Of a stretch of DNA of 64,000 nt, positions 24,174 to 33,982 are shown in pieces. Under the pieces are notes generated by a model. It saw nothing but the letters and a program-made list of their open reading frames with translations. It was not told where the DNA came from and did no database searches. Position 1 is the stretch's first letter. Every line of letters starts with the position of its first letter. Source of the DNA: Paraburkholderia sp. BCC1884 (lineage in GTDB: Bacteria; Pseudomonadota; Gammaproteobacteria; Burkholderiales; Burkholderiaceae); NCBI RefSeq assembly GCF_900996225.1, contig NZ_CAAJGL010000112.1, positions 62,001-126,000 on the forward strand, given 5' to 3'. A program made the position numbers and the translations under genes.

Positions 24174-25049
24174 CTACGCGGCCGGTTCCTGATCGTGATG
24201 GCGCCAGCCGAGGCGCGCTTCGATGCGCGCAGCCACCGACTGCACGGCCTGCGCGAAACGCTCGGTGCCGAGTTCGGCTTTCGCCTCCGGCATCACGATC
24301 GAGATGGTGAAGACGCACGCCCCCGTGTTGTCGAGCACGGGCGCCGCGAGGCAGGCCACCGACGCATCCGACTCGCCGATCTGAATCGACAGCCGCGCCT
24401 GCAACGCTTCGCGAGCGATTGCCGCGAGCACCTCGGGCCGCGTTTCGGCGCGGCCGGTGGGCGAGCTTTGCGCATGCTGCGCGAAAAAAGCGATCCGTTC
24501 GGCGTCGGGCAGATGGCCCACCAGCAGCCGGCCCGACGCCGTCCAGTTGAGCGGCACGCGACTGCCGACGCGCGAGGTCACGCGGAAATGTCCGGGGCCT
24601 TCGGCCATTTGCTGCACGACCATCATGCCGTCTTCGAGTCCGCAGACCTGCACGGTCTCTTCGACTTCCGCCGAGAGACGTTGCATTTCTTCGTGCGCGA
24701 CGGCGAGATAGTCGAGCGAGCTGGCGTAAGTCAGGCCGTATCCATATAGACGCGAGCCGAGCCAGATGCCGCCGTCCAGGCGCCGCGCGAGCAGGTTCTT
24801 CTCGACCATGTCGTTGATGATCGAATACACCGTAGACAACGGCGCGCCGACCATGCGCGCGACTTCGTACGCGGTGGCGGGGCGGTTGGCCTGCTGAAGC
24901 GCGTCGACAATCTGCACGGCGCGGTCGAGCGCGCTGGTGCGCGTGCGCGGCGCCGCTGTTTCAGCGGCCGCCGGTGCCTCGGCGGATCGGGTCGATTCTG
25001 CTGCCGCATCGGCTGTTGCGGACTGCTGCGGTCGGGACGTGCGAGCCAT
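24174..25049 (-). CDS. IclR-family transcriptional regulator
   Basis: A 291-residue regulator. After an Ala/Thr-rich N-terminal extension of about 40 residues comes the winged helix (LDRAVQIVDALQQANRPATA, then VARMVGAPLSTVYSIINDMV). The ligand-binding domain follows (YASSLDYLAVAHEEMQRLSA, then WTASGRLLVGHLPDAERIAF and IQIGESDASVACLAAPVLD). It is divergent from the SelA-like enzyme gene, and a near-palindrome ATTCCATAATTAAGAAAT (25131-25148) lies just before that gene, within reach of a promoter at 25083-25110. It is therefore the likely regulator of the SelA-like gene, RidA and possibly the porin and permease. The inducer should be the pathway substrate. Confidence 0.87.
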   Translation of the reverse strand: MARTSRPQQSATADAAAESTRSAEAPAAAETAAPRTRTSALDRAVQIVDALQQANRPATAYEVARMVGAPLSTVYSIINDMVEKNLLARRLDGGIWLGSRLYGYGLTYASSLDYLAVAHEEMQRLSAEVEETVQVCGLEDGMMVVQQMAEGPGHFRVTSRVGSRVPLNWTASGRLLVGHLPDAERIAFFAQHAQSSPTGRAETRPEVLAAIAREALQARLSIQIGESDASVACLAAPVLDNTGACVFTISIVMPEAKAELGTERFAQAVQSVAARIEARLGWRHHDQEPAA

Positions 25050-25082
25050 CTTGCTCCTCTGTCTCTGTATGTTTTTGTCCAG

Positions 25083-25148
25083 TTGACGCAGGGGGATTGT
25101 ATGCTAGACTGATCCTCAATTACAACATATATTCCATAATTAAGAAAT
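25083..25148 (+). promoter_or_regulatory. Promoter and IclR-type near-palindrome before the SelA-like gene
   Basis: TTGACG (25083-25088), a 16-bp spacer and TAGACT (25105-25110) form a plausible sigma-70 promoter. Downstream, ATTCCATAAT-TAAGAAAT (25131-25148) matches its own reverse complement at 14 of 18 positions, in an unusually AT-rich stretch. It is a reasonable binding site for the divergent IclR regulator, and its position past the promoter suggests repression. Confidence 0.45.
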
Positions 25149-25167
25149 ACCGGCTGGAGGCGCTTTA

Positions 25168-26376
25168 ATGGACACTCGCTCTCGTTTTGGCTTACGCCCT
25201 GTCATCAATGTTTCGGGCACGATGACGAGTCTGGGCGCGTCCATTGTCAGCGCCCCGGTAATCGAGGCAGTGGCGCATGTGCTGCCGCAATTCGTCGAGA
25301 TCGACGATCTGCAGCGCAAGGCCTCGGCGGCAATCGCCGAAGCATGCGGCAGCGAGGCCGGTTACGTGACCGCCTCGTGCTCGGCGGCTATTACGCTCAC
25401 CATCGCCGCCGCCATGACAGGCGACGATCACGGCCTGATCGAGCGTCTGCCGGATACTGGCGGCATGCCGGGCATGCGCAACGAAGTCGTGATCCAGACC
25501 GGCCACCTCGTCAATTATGGCGCACCGATCGATCAGGCGATCCGTCTGTCGGGCGCGCGCGTCGTAGCAGTGGGCGCGGCGACTGAAGCGCATGGTTATC
25601 AGCTTGGCACCGCCATCACCGAACGCACCGCTGCGGCACTCTACGTCGTTTCGCACCACACGGTGCAGTTCGGTCTGATCCCGCTCGAAGAATTCATCGC
25701 GCTCGCGCATGCGAAAGGCGTGCCGGTGATCGTCGACGCTGCCTCGGAATACGATCTCAAACGCTTCATCTCGGCCGGTGCGGACCTGGTGCTGTATTCG
25801 GCGCACAAGTTTCTTGGCGGTCTGACGGCCGGTATCGTCGCGGGCAGGAAAGCGCTGGTACGTGCCGCTTATTTCCAGAACGGCGGCATCGGCCGTGGCA
25901 TGAAGGTCGGCAAGGAAGGTATCGTCGGCGCCATTGCCGCGCTCGAACAGTGGCAGCAGCGCGATCATGTCGCGGTTCGCGCCCGCGAGCGGGGCTACCT
26001 CACGTTGTGGCGCGAAAGCCTGAACCGTTGCGAAGGCGTATGGGCCGAGATCGACGCCGATCCGACCGGCAATCCGCTGGACCGTCTGAAGCTGCATATC
26101 GATCCGAAACAGACGCGCATTACCGCCTGGGATCTCGCGGATGCGCTCGCGCGTCCGTCGGCGGGAGAGGCGCCGGTAATCGTGCGCGACCACGAGGCGG
26201 AGTTGCACTTCTTCTTTCTCGACCCGTGCAATCTGCATCCGGGCGAAGAGCGAGTCGTGCTGGAAAGACTGACTAGCGAACTGGAGCGAGCCCAAAGATC
26301 GCCCGAACCTATCGTCACGCCGTTCTATCTGCGCGACGCACGCCGTATTGCAGCACGCCGTAACTGGCCCGATTGA
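25168..26376 (+). CDS. SelA/DgaE-like PLP-dependent enzyme (probable ammonia lyase)
   Basis: A 402-residue fold-type I PLP enzyme of the SelA (COG1921) superfamily. In this superfamily selenocysteine synthase is a minority, and members such as D-glucosaminate-6-phosphate ammonia lyase eliminate ammonia from amino acids or amino-sugar acids. The opening FGLRPVINVSGTMTSLGASI, the PLP aspartate D190 (PVIVDAASEYD) and the Schiff-base lysine K214 (YSAHKFLGGL) are clear. No selB or tRNA-Sec gene is nearby, so a selenium role is unlikely. A RidA gene next door fits an enamine-producing lyase. The ATG follows GGCTGGAGGCGC. A terminator at 26425-26452 ends the transcript. Confidence 0.8.
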   Translation: MDTRSRFGLRPVINVSGTMTSLGASIVSAPVIEAVAHVLPQFVEIDDLQRKASAAIAEACGSEAGYVTASCSAAITLTIAAAMTGDDHGLIERLPDTGGMPGMRNEVVIQTGHLVNYGAPIDQAIRLSGARVVAVGAATEAHGYQLGTAITERTAAALYVVSHHTVQFGLIPLEEFIALAHAKGVPVIVDAASEYDLKRFISAGADLVLYSAHKFLGGLTAGIVAGRKALVRAAYFQNGGIGRGMKVGKEGIVGAIAALEQWQQRDHVAVRARERGYLTLWRESLNRCEGVWAEIDADPTGNPLDRLKLHIDPKQTRITAWDLADALARPSAGEAPVIVRDHEAELHFFFLDPCNLHPGEERVVLERLTSELERAQRSPEPIVTPFYLRDARRIAARRNWPD

Positions 26377-26424
26377 TTCTCTCGCGCTAGCGACCGATTC
26401 ATCGACAACCCTGGTTTGACTGTA

Positions 26425-26452
26425 GCACCGGACTTCGTTCCGGTGCCGTTTT
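26425..26452 (+). terminator. Rho-independent terminator after the SelA-like gene
   Basis: GCACCGGA and TCCGGTGC form a perfect 8-bp stem around CTTCGT, followed by CGTTTTG. The hairpin separates the SelA-like gene from the porin, which implies that the porin-gntP pair has its own promoter in the 80 bp that follow. Confidence 0.75.
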
Positions 26453-26534
26453 GACTCGCCTGTTCAGTACTACTTATATCGTCGGAACACTAGGGTGTCA
26501 CCGGCGTTTGTTTTTCTTTCGACTTGAGGAAACC

Positions 26535-27653
26535 ATGAAGCACACGCAGATTCTCCGTACCGCCGCCGCCCTCGCTGTCGCCGGACTCGCCACGCAAGCC
26601 GCTCACGCGCAAAGCAGCGTGACGCTGTACGGCATCGTCGACGCAGGCTTTACCTTCACGAACAACCAGAAGGGCGAGAAGGCCTATCAGGCGACTCAGG
26701 GCAACGTGCAGGGTTCGCGCTGGGGCCTGCTGGGCACGGAAGATCTGGGCGGCGGCAACAAAGTGCTCTTCAAACTCGAAAACGGCTTCAGCCTGGAGTC
26801 GGGCGCATCGGGCCAGGGTGGGCGCATGTTCGGCCGCAGCGCGTGGGTGGCCTTGCAGAACAACAAGGCCGGCACGATCACACTCGGCCGTCAGTACAAC
26901 AGCGTGCAGGACTATCTGTCGAACGTGCAGATCAACGGCGTCGGCGCGATGAGCCAGTACGGCAACGCAATCTACGATAACGACGACATCAACAACACCT
27001 ATCGTACCGACAACGCGGTCAAGTACACGACGCCGACTATCGCCGGCTTCACCGCGAACGCGATGTACGCGTTCTCGAATACCGCCGGCGAATTCGCCAA
27101 CAATCGCGCATGGAGTGTCGGCGCGGACTACGCGAACGGCCCGCTGCGTCTGGATGCGGCGTACTCGCTGGTCGACCAGCCGGCCAGCAACACCGCCGGC
27201 GCAGCGCCTTCGGATAACTACTACGGCACGGGCTCGTCGATCATCAGCGGTGTGAAGCGCAATCAGGTGTGGGGTGCGGGCGGTGCGTACGCATTCGGCC
27301 CGGCGACCGTCGCGCTGCTTTACACGAACTCGCAATTCCAGTTGCTCAACGGCGGCAGCCTGCGCTTCGCCAACTACGAGGCGAGCCTGAAGTATCAGTT
27401 CACGCCGGCTGCACTGCTCGCGCTCGGCTACATCTACACGACGCAAAACACCAGCGGCACGACGGCCGCCAACGCGCACTACAACCAGTTGAGCGTGGGC
27501 GGCGAGTACTTCCTGTCGAAGACGACCGACCTGTACCTGAACGGTATCTATCAGCGCGCGTCGGGTTCGCACGCATGGGTCGAAGGCATTTCGAATCCGT
27601 CGAGCAACAACGGCCAGTTCGTCACCGTCGCCGGCATTCGCCACAAGTTCTAA
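26535..27653 (+). CDS. Gram-negative general porin (OmpC/Omp32 type)
   Basis: A 372-residue outer-membrane porin of the betaproteobacterial type. A 25-residue signal peptide (cleavage after TQAAHA) is followed by the family start QSSVTLYGIVDAGFTFTNN. The constriction-loop region resembles SRWGLLGTEDLGGGNKVLFK, and the chain ends GIRHKF with the terminal Phe needed for Bam-mediated insertion. The ATG at 26535 follows TTGAGGAAACC; the frame is open upstream but that part is non-coding. It sits directly before the GntP permease gene, so it probably supplies that permease's substrate across the outer membrane. Confidence 0.92.
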   Translation: MKHTQILRTAAALAVAGLATQAAHAQSSVTLYGIVDAGFTFTNNQKGEKAYQATQGNVQGSRWGLLGTEDLGGGNKVLFKLENGFSLESGASGQGGRMFGRSAWVALQNNKAGTITLGRQYNSVQDYLSNVQINGVGAMSQYGNAIYDNDDINNTYRTDNAVKYTTPTIAGFTANAMYAFSNTAGEFANNRAWSVGADYANGPLRLDAAYSLVDQPASNTAGAAPSDNYYGTGSSIISGVKRNQVWGAGGAYAFGPATVALLYTNSQFQLLNGGSLRFANYEASLKYQFTPAALLALGYIYTTQNTSGTTAANAHYNQLSVGGEYFLSKTTDLYLNGIYQRASGSHAWVEGISNPSSNNGQFVTVAGIRHKF

Positions 27654-27689
27654 GTACGCGGCCCGCGTCGCCGCACACCGACACAAGAT

Positions 27690-27711
27690 CCCGCGTGCCT
27701 CGACACGCGGG
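27690..27711 (+). terminator. Intercistronic hairpin between porin and gntP
   Basis: CCCGCGTG-CCTCGA-CACGCGGG is a perfect 8-bp stem with a 6-nt loop and no uridine tract after it. Lying between the porin and permease genes, it may protect the 3' end of the porin message or partly terminate it, giving much more porin than permease. Confidence 0.45.
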
Positions 27712-27747
27712 AAGCGGCGGTGCGGCTCTTTCCCTTCAGGAGCACTC

Positions 27748-29118
27748 ATGGCGACCGTTCAAGGAAGTCTGTTACTCGTCTATGCATTGATCGCCATCAT
27801 CGCGCTGGTCGTGTTGATCGCGCGCTTCAAGATGAATCCGTTTATCACCTTGATGATGGTGTCGGTGGCGCTGGCACTTGCTGTCGGCATGCCGGCGACG
27901 TCGATTCTCAAGTCGTTTGAAACCGGTGTGGGCGGCACGCTCGGCCACATTGCGATCGTGGTCGGTCTCGGCACGATGCTCGGCAAGATGATGGCCGAAT
28001 CGGGCGGCGCCGAGCGTATCGCGCGCACCTTGATCGACCTGTTCGGGCCGAAGAACGTGCATTGGGCGATGATGTGCATCGCCTTCCTCGTCGGCTTGCC
28101 GGTGTTCTTCGAAGTCGGCTTCGTGCTGCTGATTCCAATCGCGTTCAACGTCGCGCAGCGTACCGGCACGTCGATGATTCGGGTCGGCATTCCGATGGTG
28201 GCGGGTCTGTCGGTCGTGCACGGCCTGATTCCTCCACACCCGGCGGCGTTGCTTGCCGTGACTGCCTACAACGCGGATATCGGTCACACGATTTTCTACG
28301 CGCTGATCGTCGGCATTCCGACCGCGGCGCTGGCGGGTCCGTTGTTCTCGAAGCTGATCGCGCGCTTCGTCGTGCTCGACGGCATCAACCCGATGGCGCA
28401 GCAGTTCATCGAACAGGACGCCAGGCGCTCGCACCAGGAATTGCCGGGCTTCGGCATCACGTTGTTGACGGTGCTGTTACCGGTACTGCTGATGTTGCTC
28501 GGCAGCTGGGCCGATGCGATCGTGCCGGCGAAGTCGGCGGCGAATAATGCCCTGCGTCTGATCGGTCACCCGGACATGGCGTTGTTGCTCGCCGTGTTGC
28601 TGAGCTTCATCACGTTCGGCAAGGCGCGCGGTTTCAACCGTGAGCAGATCCTCAAGTTCACCAACGAATGTCTCGCACCGACCGCGAGCATCACGCTGGT
28701 GGTGGGAGCGGGCGCGGGCTTCGGGCGCATTCTGATCGACAGCGGCGCGTCGAAAGCGATCGTCGATGTCGCGACCGGCGCGCACGTGCCGCTGCTGATT
28801 CTCGCGTGGCTGGTGGCGGCGCTGATTCGCGTCGCGACCGGTTCGGCGACGGTGGCGATGGCGACCGCGGCCGGCATCATCGCGCCGATCGCGGCGGCGG
28901 CAGCCGGCACGGTGGGCGGGGTGCGTCCCGAGTTGCTGGTGCTGGCGACCGGCGCGGGTTCGCTGATCCTCTCGCACGTGAACGACGGCGGTTTCTGGCT
29001 GGTGAAGGAGTATTTCGGCATGACCGTGCCGCAGACCTTCAAGACGTGGACGGTTTGCGAAACGATTATTTCGGTGACGGCGTTGTTGTTGACGCTGGGC
29101 TTGTCGACGGTCATCTGA
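27748..29118 (+). CDS. GntP-family gluconate:H+ symporter-like permease
   Basis: A 456-residue inner-membrane permease with about 12-14 hydrophobic segments. Typical GntP landmarks are IVVGLGTMLGKMMAESGGAE, RVGIPMVAGLSVVHGLIPPH and the C-terminal LILSHVNDGGFWLVKEYFGM. The family imports gluconate, related sugar acids and in some members D-serine. Next to a SelA-like lyase and RidA it could import an amino-sugar acid or amino acid rather than gluconate; that is inferred from context. The ATG follows CTTCAGGAGCACTC. An inverted repeat without a T-run (29143-29171) follows the stop in the convergent gap. Confidence 0.9.
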   Translation: MATVQGSLLLVYALIAIIALVVLIARFKMNPFITLMMVSVALALAVGMPATSILKSFETGVGGTLGHIAIVVGLGTMLGKMMAESGGAERIARTLIDLFGPKNVHWAMMCIAFLVGLPVFFEVGFVLLIPIAFNVAQRTGTSMIRVGIPMVAGLSVVHGLIPPHPAALLAVTAYNADIGHTIFYALIVGIPTAALAGPLFSKLIARFVVLDGINPMAQQFIEQDARRSHQELPGFGITLLTVLLPVLLMLLGSWADAIVPAKSAANNALRLIGHPDMALLLAVLLSFITFGKARGFNREQILKFTNECLAPTASITLVVGAGAGFGRILIDSGASKAIVDVATGAHVPLLILAWLVAALIRVATGSATVAMATAAGIIAPIAAAAAGTVGGVRPELLVLATGAGSLILSHVNDGGFWLVKEYFGMTVPQTFKTWTVCETIISVTALLLTLGLSTVI

Positions 29119-29142
29119 CCAGCGGGTAGCGAAAGCCGATAG

Positions 29143-29171
29143 CGCGGCGCGTGAGGGTGAGGCGCGCCGCG
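29143..29171. other. Strong inverted repeat between convergent gntP and hydrolase genes
   Basis: CGCGGCGCG and CGCGCCGCG form a 9-bp GC-only stem around an 11-nt loop, in the 83-bp convergent gap. Neither side has a T-run. It may act as a two-way transcription block or mRNA 3'-end stabiliser. Confidence 0.4.
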
Positions 29172-29201
29172 ATACGCCATGTCATTCCAGCGACAAAGCG
29201 G

Positions 29202-30020
29202 CTAACGCTGTTGCGCAACGAAGGCGGCGATCGCCTCGTTCAGCGCATCCGGCGCATCGCGATGCGGCGAGTGTCCGCAAGCGTCGAGTTTGATGAGTTG
29301 CGCGTGCGGCACACGGTCGGCGATCGCATCGATCTGGTCCATCGTTCCGTAGTTGTCGTCGTGGCCTTGCACCGCGAGTAGCGGCTTGCGGATCGCGGCG
29401 AGTTGATGCGTCATCGACCACTGTCTGAACGCCGGATTCAACCAGACGTCGTTCCAGCCATAGAAAGCCGAATCGACGTCGGCGTGATAGCGACTGAGTT
29501 TCGCGCGAAGATCGGTGCTTTCGTAGAGCTGTTTAGTCTGCGCGATGCTCGCCACCGAGAGGTCTTCGACGAAGACATGCGGGGCAATCGCCACCGCGCC
29601 CGCCAACGCTGCGGGATGCAACGCGGCATACAGCAACGCAATCGAACCGCCGTCGCTATGGCCGATCAGCCACATACGCTGCCGTTCCCGCATGTCGATA
29701 TCGAGCGCGTCGAGCAATGCGGGCAGAACGTGCTGCGCTTGACCGGTCATGAAATCGGCTGGCCATTTCACGTGATGTGCACGCGGTGTCGACCAGCCGT
29801 AGCCGGGTCGTGAATACACGAGTCCACGCATACCGAGTCGTTCGCATAGCGACTGCGGCCAGTCGCGCCACATCGCCACGGAGCCGAGGCCTTCATGCAG
29901 GAAGACGGCGATCGGCGCATCACCCGCGGCGGGATTGACCCAGCGGTACTCGATGCGCAACGGACCATACGTCTCACCGGCGGCCAAATCAGCAAAGTTG
30001 CTAGCCGTTGTTTCCTGCAT
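29202..30020 (-). CDS. Alpha/beta hydrolase of the box operon
   Basis: A 272-residue alpha/beta-fold hydrolase. The nucleophile elbow is GHSDGGS, with the acid and histidine in AVQGHDDNYGTMDQID and KLDACGHSPHRD, and the oxyanion region in VFLHEGLGSVAMW. Hydrolases of this type recur beside box genes. It could cleave a CoA thioester or a ring-cleavage intermediate, serving as a proof-reading or salvage enzyme, although the ring-opening step itself belongs to BoxC. It lies 8 bp after the benzoate-CoA ligase gene and is the last gene of the minus-strand operon DUF4863-boxD-bclA-hydrolase. Confidence 0.83.
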   Translation of the reverse strand: MQETTASNFADLAAGETYGPLRIEYRWVNPAAGDAPIAVFLHEGLGSVAMWRDWPQSLCERLGMRGLVYSRPGYGWSTPRAHHVKWPADFMTGQAQHVLPALLDALDIDMRERQRMWLIGHSDGGSIALLYAALHPAALAGAVAIAPHVFVEDLSVASIAQTKQLYESTDLRAKLSRYHADVDSAFYGWNDVWLNPAFRQWSMTHQLAAIRKPLLAVQGHDDNYGTMDQIDAIADRVPHAQLIKLDACGHSPHRDAPDALNEAIAAFVAQQR

Positions 30021-30028
30021 AACTCACC

Positions 30029-31621
<1,593 letters not shown>

Positions 31622-31727
31622 ATGTCTCCTCCATCCGGTGGGGGCGGTCCGGCTGTTTTGCGCTCGTGATCCGCTCGATGCTTGTGCGTTTGCGTTTCCC
31701 TGCTCGACGGGTGGTACGTAAAGGTTG

Positions 31728-33323
31728 CTATGCGCCCGGCAGATGGGTCGCTTGCGTGAGCGTGCCGATCGCCGCGCTGGCCGCCTGGATCGCCGAGCGC
31801 CGGTGATAGAACCCGAGCGCACGCACGCCACCCAGTTCTTCGCCGCCGCCTGCACGACCGGGACCGCCATGCAGCGACATCGGCATCACGTTGCCATGTC
31901 CGGTCTGGCTTTGCTGAACGGATGGCGAGATGGCGTGCACCCGTCCGTGCGAATCGGCGAGCTCCAGCGCGAGGCGGCCGAGATGCGCTTCGTCGTTCGA
32001 ATAGATCGACGCGACGAGCGAGCCCTGGCCGCGTCGCGCGAGCGCGACGGCATGCGCTTCGGGTAAGCTGTCAGGGCCGGTGGCGACGCGATAGGGCGCC
32101 ACGCTCGCCACCGGCCCGAATACTTCGACGTCGTGCAGCAAGGCGGCGCTATCGGGATCGTTCACGACGAACAGATGCGGCGCCACGCACGCCGCAATGC
32201 TTGCATCCGCATCGATCAATGCGGCAGCCGAGCCGTCGTATGCCAGCACGGCTTCCTCGCGCAGCGCGGCGATCCCGGCCAGCACGTTCTCGTATTGCTC
32301 GCGGCTCACGAGTGAGCCCATCCGCACCGCGTCGTTGCGCGGATTGCCGACGGTGATCGTCGCGAGCTTCGTTTTGAGCGCATCCAGCACCGCTTCGAGC
32401 ACGGACTCCGGCACGAACGCGCGGCGTATCGCCGTGCATTTTTGCCCGGATTTCACGGTGATTTCGCGTACGACTTCCTTGATGAAGAGGTCGAAGGCGG
32501 GCGTGTCCGGCGTCGCGTCGGCGCAAAGAATCGCGCTGTTCAGGCTGTCGGCTTCCACGTTCAGACGCGCGCCGCGTTGCACAAAGGCGGCGTGCGCACG
32601 CAAGGTCGCGGCGGTGTCGGCCGAGCCGGTGAAGGACACGACATCGAAGGCCTGTACCTGGTCGAGCAGGCCTGCGGAACTGCCGCAGATCACGGACAAG
32701 GCACCCGCCGGCAGAAGGCCTGCGTCGACCACGTCGGCGACCATGCGTTGCGTGAGCCAGGCCGTTGCAGTAGCGGGTTTGACGATGACAGGCACGCCGG
32801 ATAGCAACGCAGGCGCCGCCTTCTCCCACAAGCCCCACGATGGGAAATTGAAGGCGTTGATCAAGAGCGCCACGCCGCGCGTCGGTGTGAGCACGTGCTG
32901 GACGCTGAACGATTGATCCTTGCTCAACGAGACCGCCTCGCCGTCGCGCAAGGCGTGCACGTCGCCGAGCGACGCACCGAGTTTCGCGTAATACGACAAG
33001 GTGAAAATGCCGCCGTCGATATCGACTGCCGAATCGTTGCGCGTGGTGCCCGAGTTCGCGGTGGCGATCGCGTAGTAGTCGTCGCGCTTCGACTGCAGCA
33101 GCTTGACGATATCGGCGAGGCGGGCGGCACGTTGTGCGTAACTCAGCGCGCGCCACGCCGCGCCGCCTTTGTCACGCGCGAAATCGAAGGCCTGCGCGAG
33201 ATCGAGGCCTTCGCTCGACACGCGCACGAGCGCTTCGCCTGTCACCGGATCGGTGAGCGTCACGCCGTCGCCGCGGCCCGCGACCCATTGGCCGCCCACG
33301 TAGTTCTTCAATAGTTCGGTCAT
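31728..33323 (-). CDS. boxD: 3,4-dehydroadipyl-CoA semialdehyde dehydrogenase
   Basis: A 531-residue aldehyde dehydrogenase that oxidises 3,4-dehydroadipyl-CoA semialdehyde, the BoxC product, to the CoA-bound acid with NADP. Landmarks are the substrate/cofactor segment LINAFNFPSWGLWEKAAPAL, VSFTGSADTA, LNVEADSLNSAIL with the general base, and the catalytic cysteine in SGQKCTAIRR. A C-terminal glycine-rich segment (LHGGPGRAGGGEELGG) is typical of the PaaZ/BoxD-type dehydrogenases. I start at the ATG at 33323 (MTELLKNYVGGQWV). It is 8 bp downstream of the DUF4863 gene and upstream of bclA in the same operon. Confidence 0.92.
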   Translation of the reverse strand: MTELLKNYVGGQWVAGRGDGVTLTDPVTGEALVRVSSEGLDLAQAFDFARDKGGAAWRALSYAQRAARLADIVKLLQSKRDDYYAIATANSGTTRNDSAVDIDGGIFTLSYYAKLGASLGDVHALRDGEAVSLSKDQSFSVQHVLTPTRGVALLINAFNFPSWGLWEKAAPALLSGVPVIVKPATATAWLTQRMVADVVDAGLLPAGALSVICGSSAGLLDQVQAFDVVSFTGSADTAATLRAHAAFVQRGARLNVEADSLNSAILCADATPDTPAFDLFIKEVVREITVKSGQKCTAIRRAFVPESVLEAVLDALKTKLATITVGNPRNDAVRMGSLVSREQYENVLAGIAALREEAVLAYDGSAAALIDADASIAACVAPHLFVVNDPDSAALLHDVEVFGPVASVAPYRVATGPDSLPEAHAVALARRGQGSLVASIYSNDEAHLGRLALELADSHGRVHAISPSVQQSQTGHGNVMPMSLHGGPGRAGGGEELGGVRALGFYHRRSAIQAASAAIGTLTQATHLPGA

Positions 33324-33331
33324 GGCGGCTC

Positions 33332-33799
33332 TCAGGCAGGAGTGAATTCGATTGCGCCTTGCGGCAGCAGGTACAGCACCAGCGCGTCGCCGTTTGCAAC
33401 AGTCGGTCGATGCGCGGAGCCAGGGCCGTACACGCACCAGCCGGCCGGGTGGCCGTCGAAAGTGGCGGCGTCGGTGAGCGGCATGATCAGATCGATCTCG
33501 CCGTTTGGATGAACGTGATGGGGACCGGCAATGTTTTTCATCTCGACCACGTCGACGGAAAAACCGTGTGTCTCGGGCAGTGCCTTGAAAATCCGGCCGT
33601 AGCGGATGCCGCCGCCTTCGCGATTGCACAGCCAGCCTTCGGCCACGCCCGCGCGGCACGCCGCGGCGAGATCGCGAAACGTCTCGCCGCCGGCGGGATA
33701 GGTGCCGTTGAGCCACGCCGCGAGATCGCCGTCGAGCGCCCGGTCGGCCAGTTGCGCGGTCACGCCCGCGATCAGGCGCTGGAATTCTTGTGGGGACAT
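33332..33799 (-). CDS. DUF4863-family protein of the box operon
   Basis: A 155-residue protein of the DUF4863 family, which includes p-hydroxylaminobenzoate lyase. The C-terminal half looks cupin-like: KNIAGPHHVHPNGEIDLIMP supplies His/Glu that could bind a metal, and DGHPAGWCVYGPGSAHRPTV ends the barrel. It is a regular member of box clusters but its role in benzoyl-CoA breakdown is not known. I start at the ATG at 33799 because GGAGG lies 8 nt upstream; a GTG at 33823 would add eight residues. It is the first gene of the minus-strand operon and lies divergent from boxR with a 183-bp gap. Confidence 0.75.
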   Translation of the reverse strand: MSPQEFQRLIAGVTAQLADRALDGDLAAWLNGTYPAGGETFRDLAAACRAGVAEGWLCNREGGGIRYGRIFKALPETHGFSVDVVEMKNIAGPHHVHPNGEIDLIMPLTDAATFDGHPAGWCVYGPGSAHRPTVANGDALVLYLLPQGAIEFTPA

Positions 33800-33923
33800 G
33801 TGAGCCTCCAGATCGGCGCGCACGCACCTTAATGCATGCGTGATGTCGCGTCGTCTCCGTCACGCTGTCGAAAAAGCTCGACAGCGTTTGTTATTGGATC
33901 AATATTTGGCGAAAATTAAACCG

Positions 33924-33952
33924 TTCACCGGGTGTGTGTCAAGCACTATAGT
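33924..33952 (+). promoter_or_regulatory. boxR promoter with overlapping GCACTA operator motif
   Basis: TTCACC (33924-33929), a 17-bp spacer and TATAGT (33947-33952) form a good sigma-70 promoter. GCACTATAGTAC, with a central palindrome ACTATAGT, overlaps the -10 box. It shares the GCACTA core with the two repeats before boxC, so BoxR probably represses its own gene. Confidence 0.55.
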
Positions 33953-33982
33953 ACATGTATCGTATTCGATAGGCAGTGAAAC

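Noticed and set aside
25168..26376. SelA-like gene as a true selenocysteine synthase
   Set aside because: No selB, selD or tRNA-Sec nearby, and RidA, porin and GntP context points to catabolism; the SelA family is mostly non-selenium PLP enzymes.
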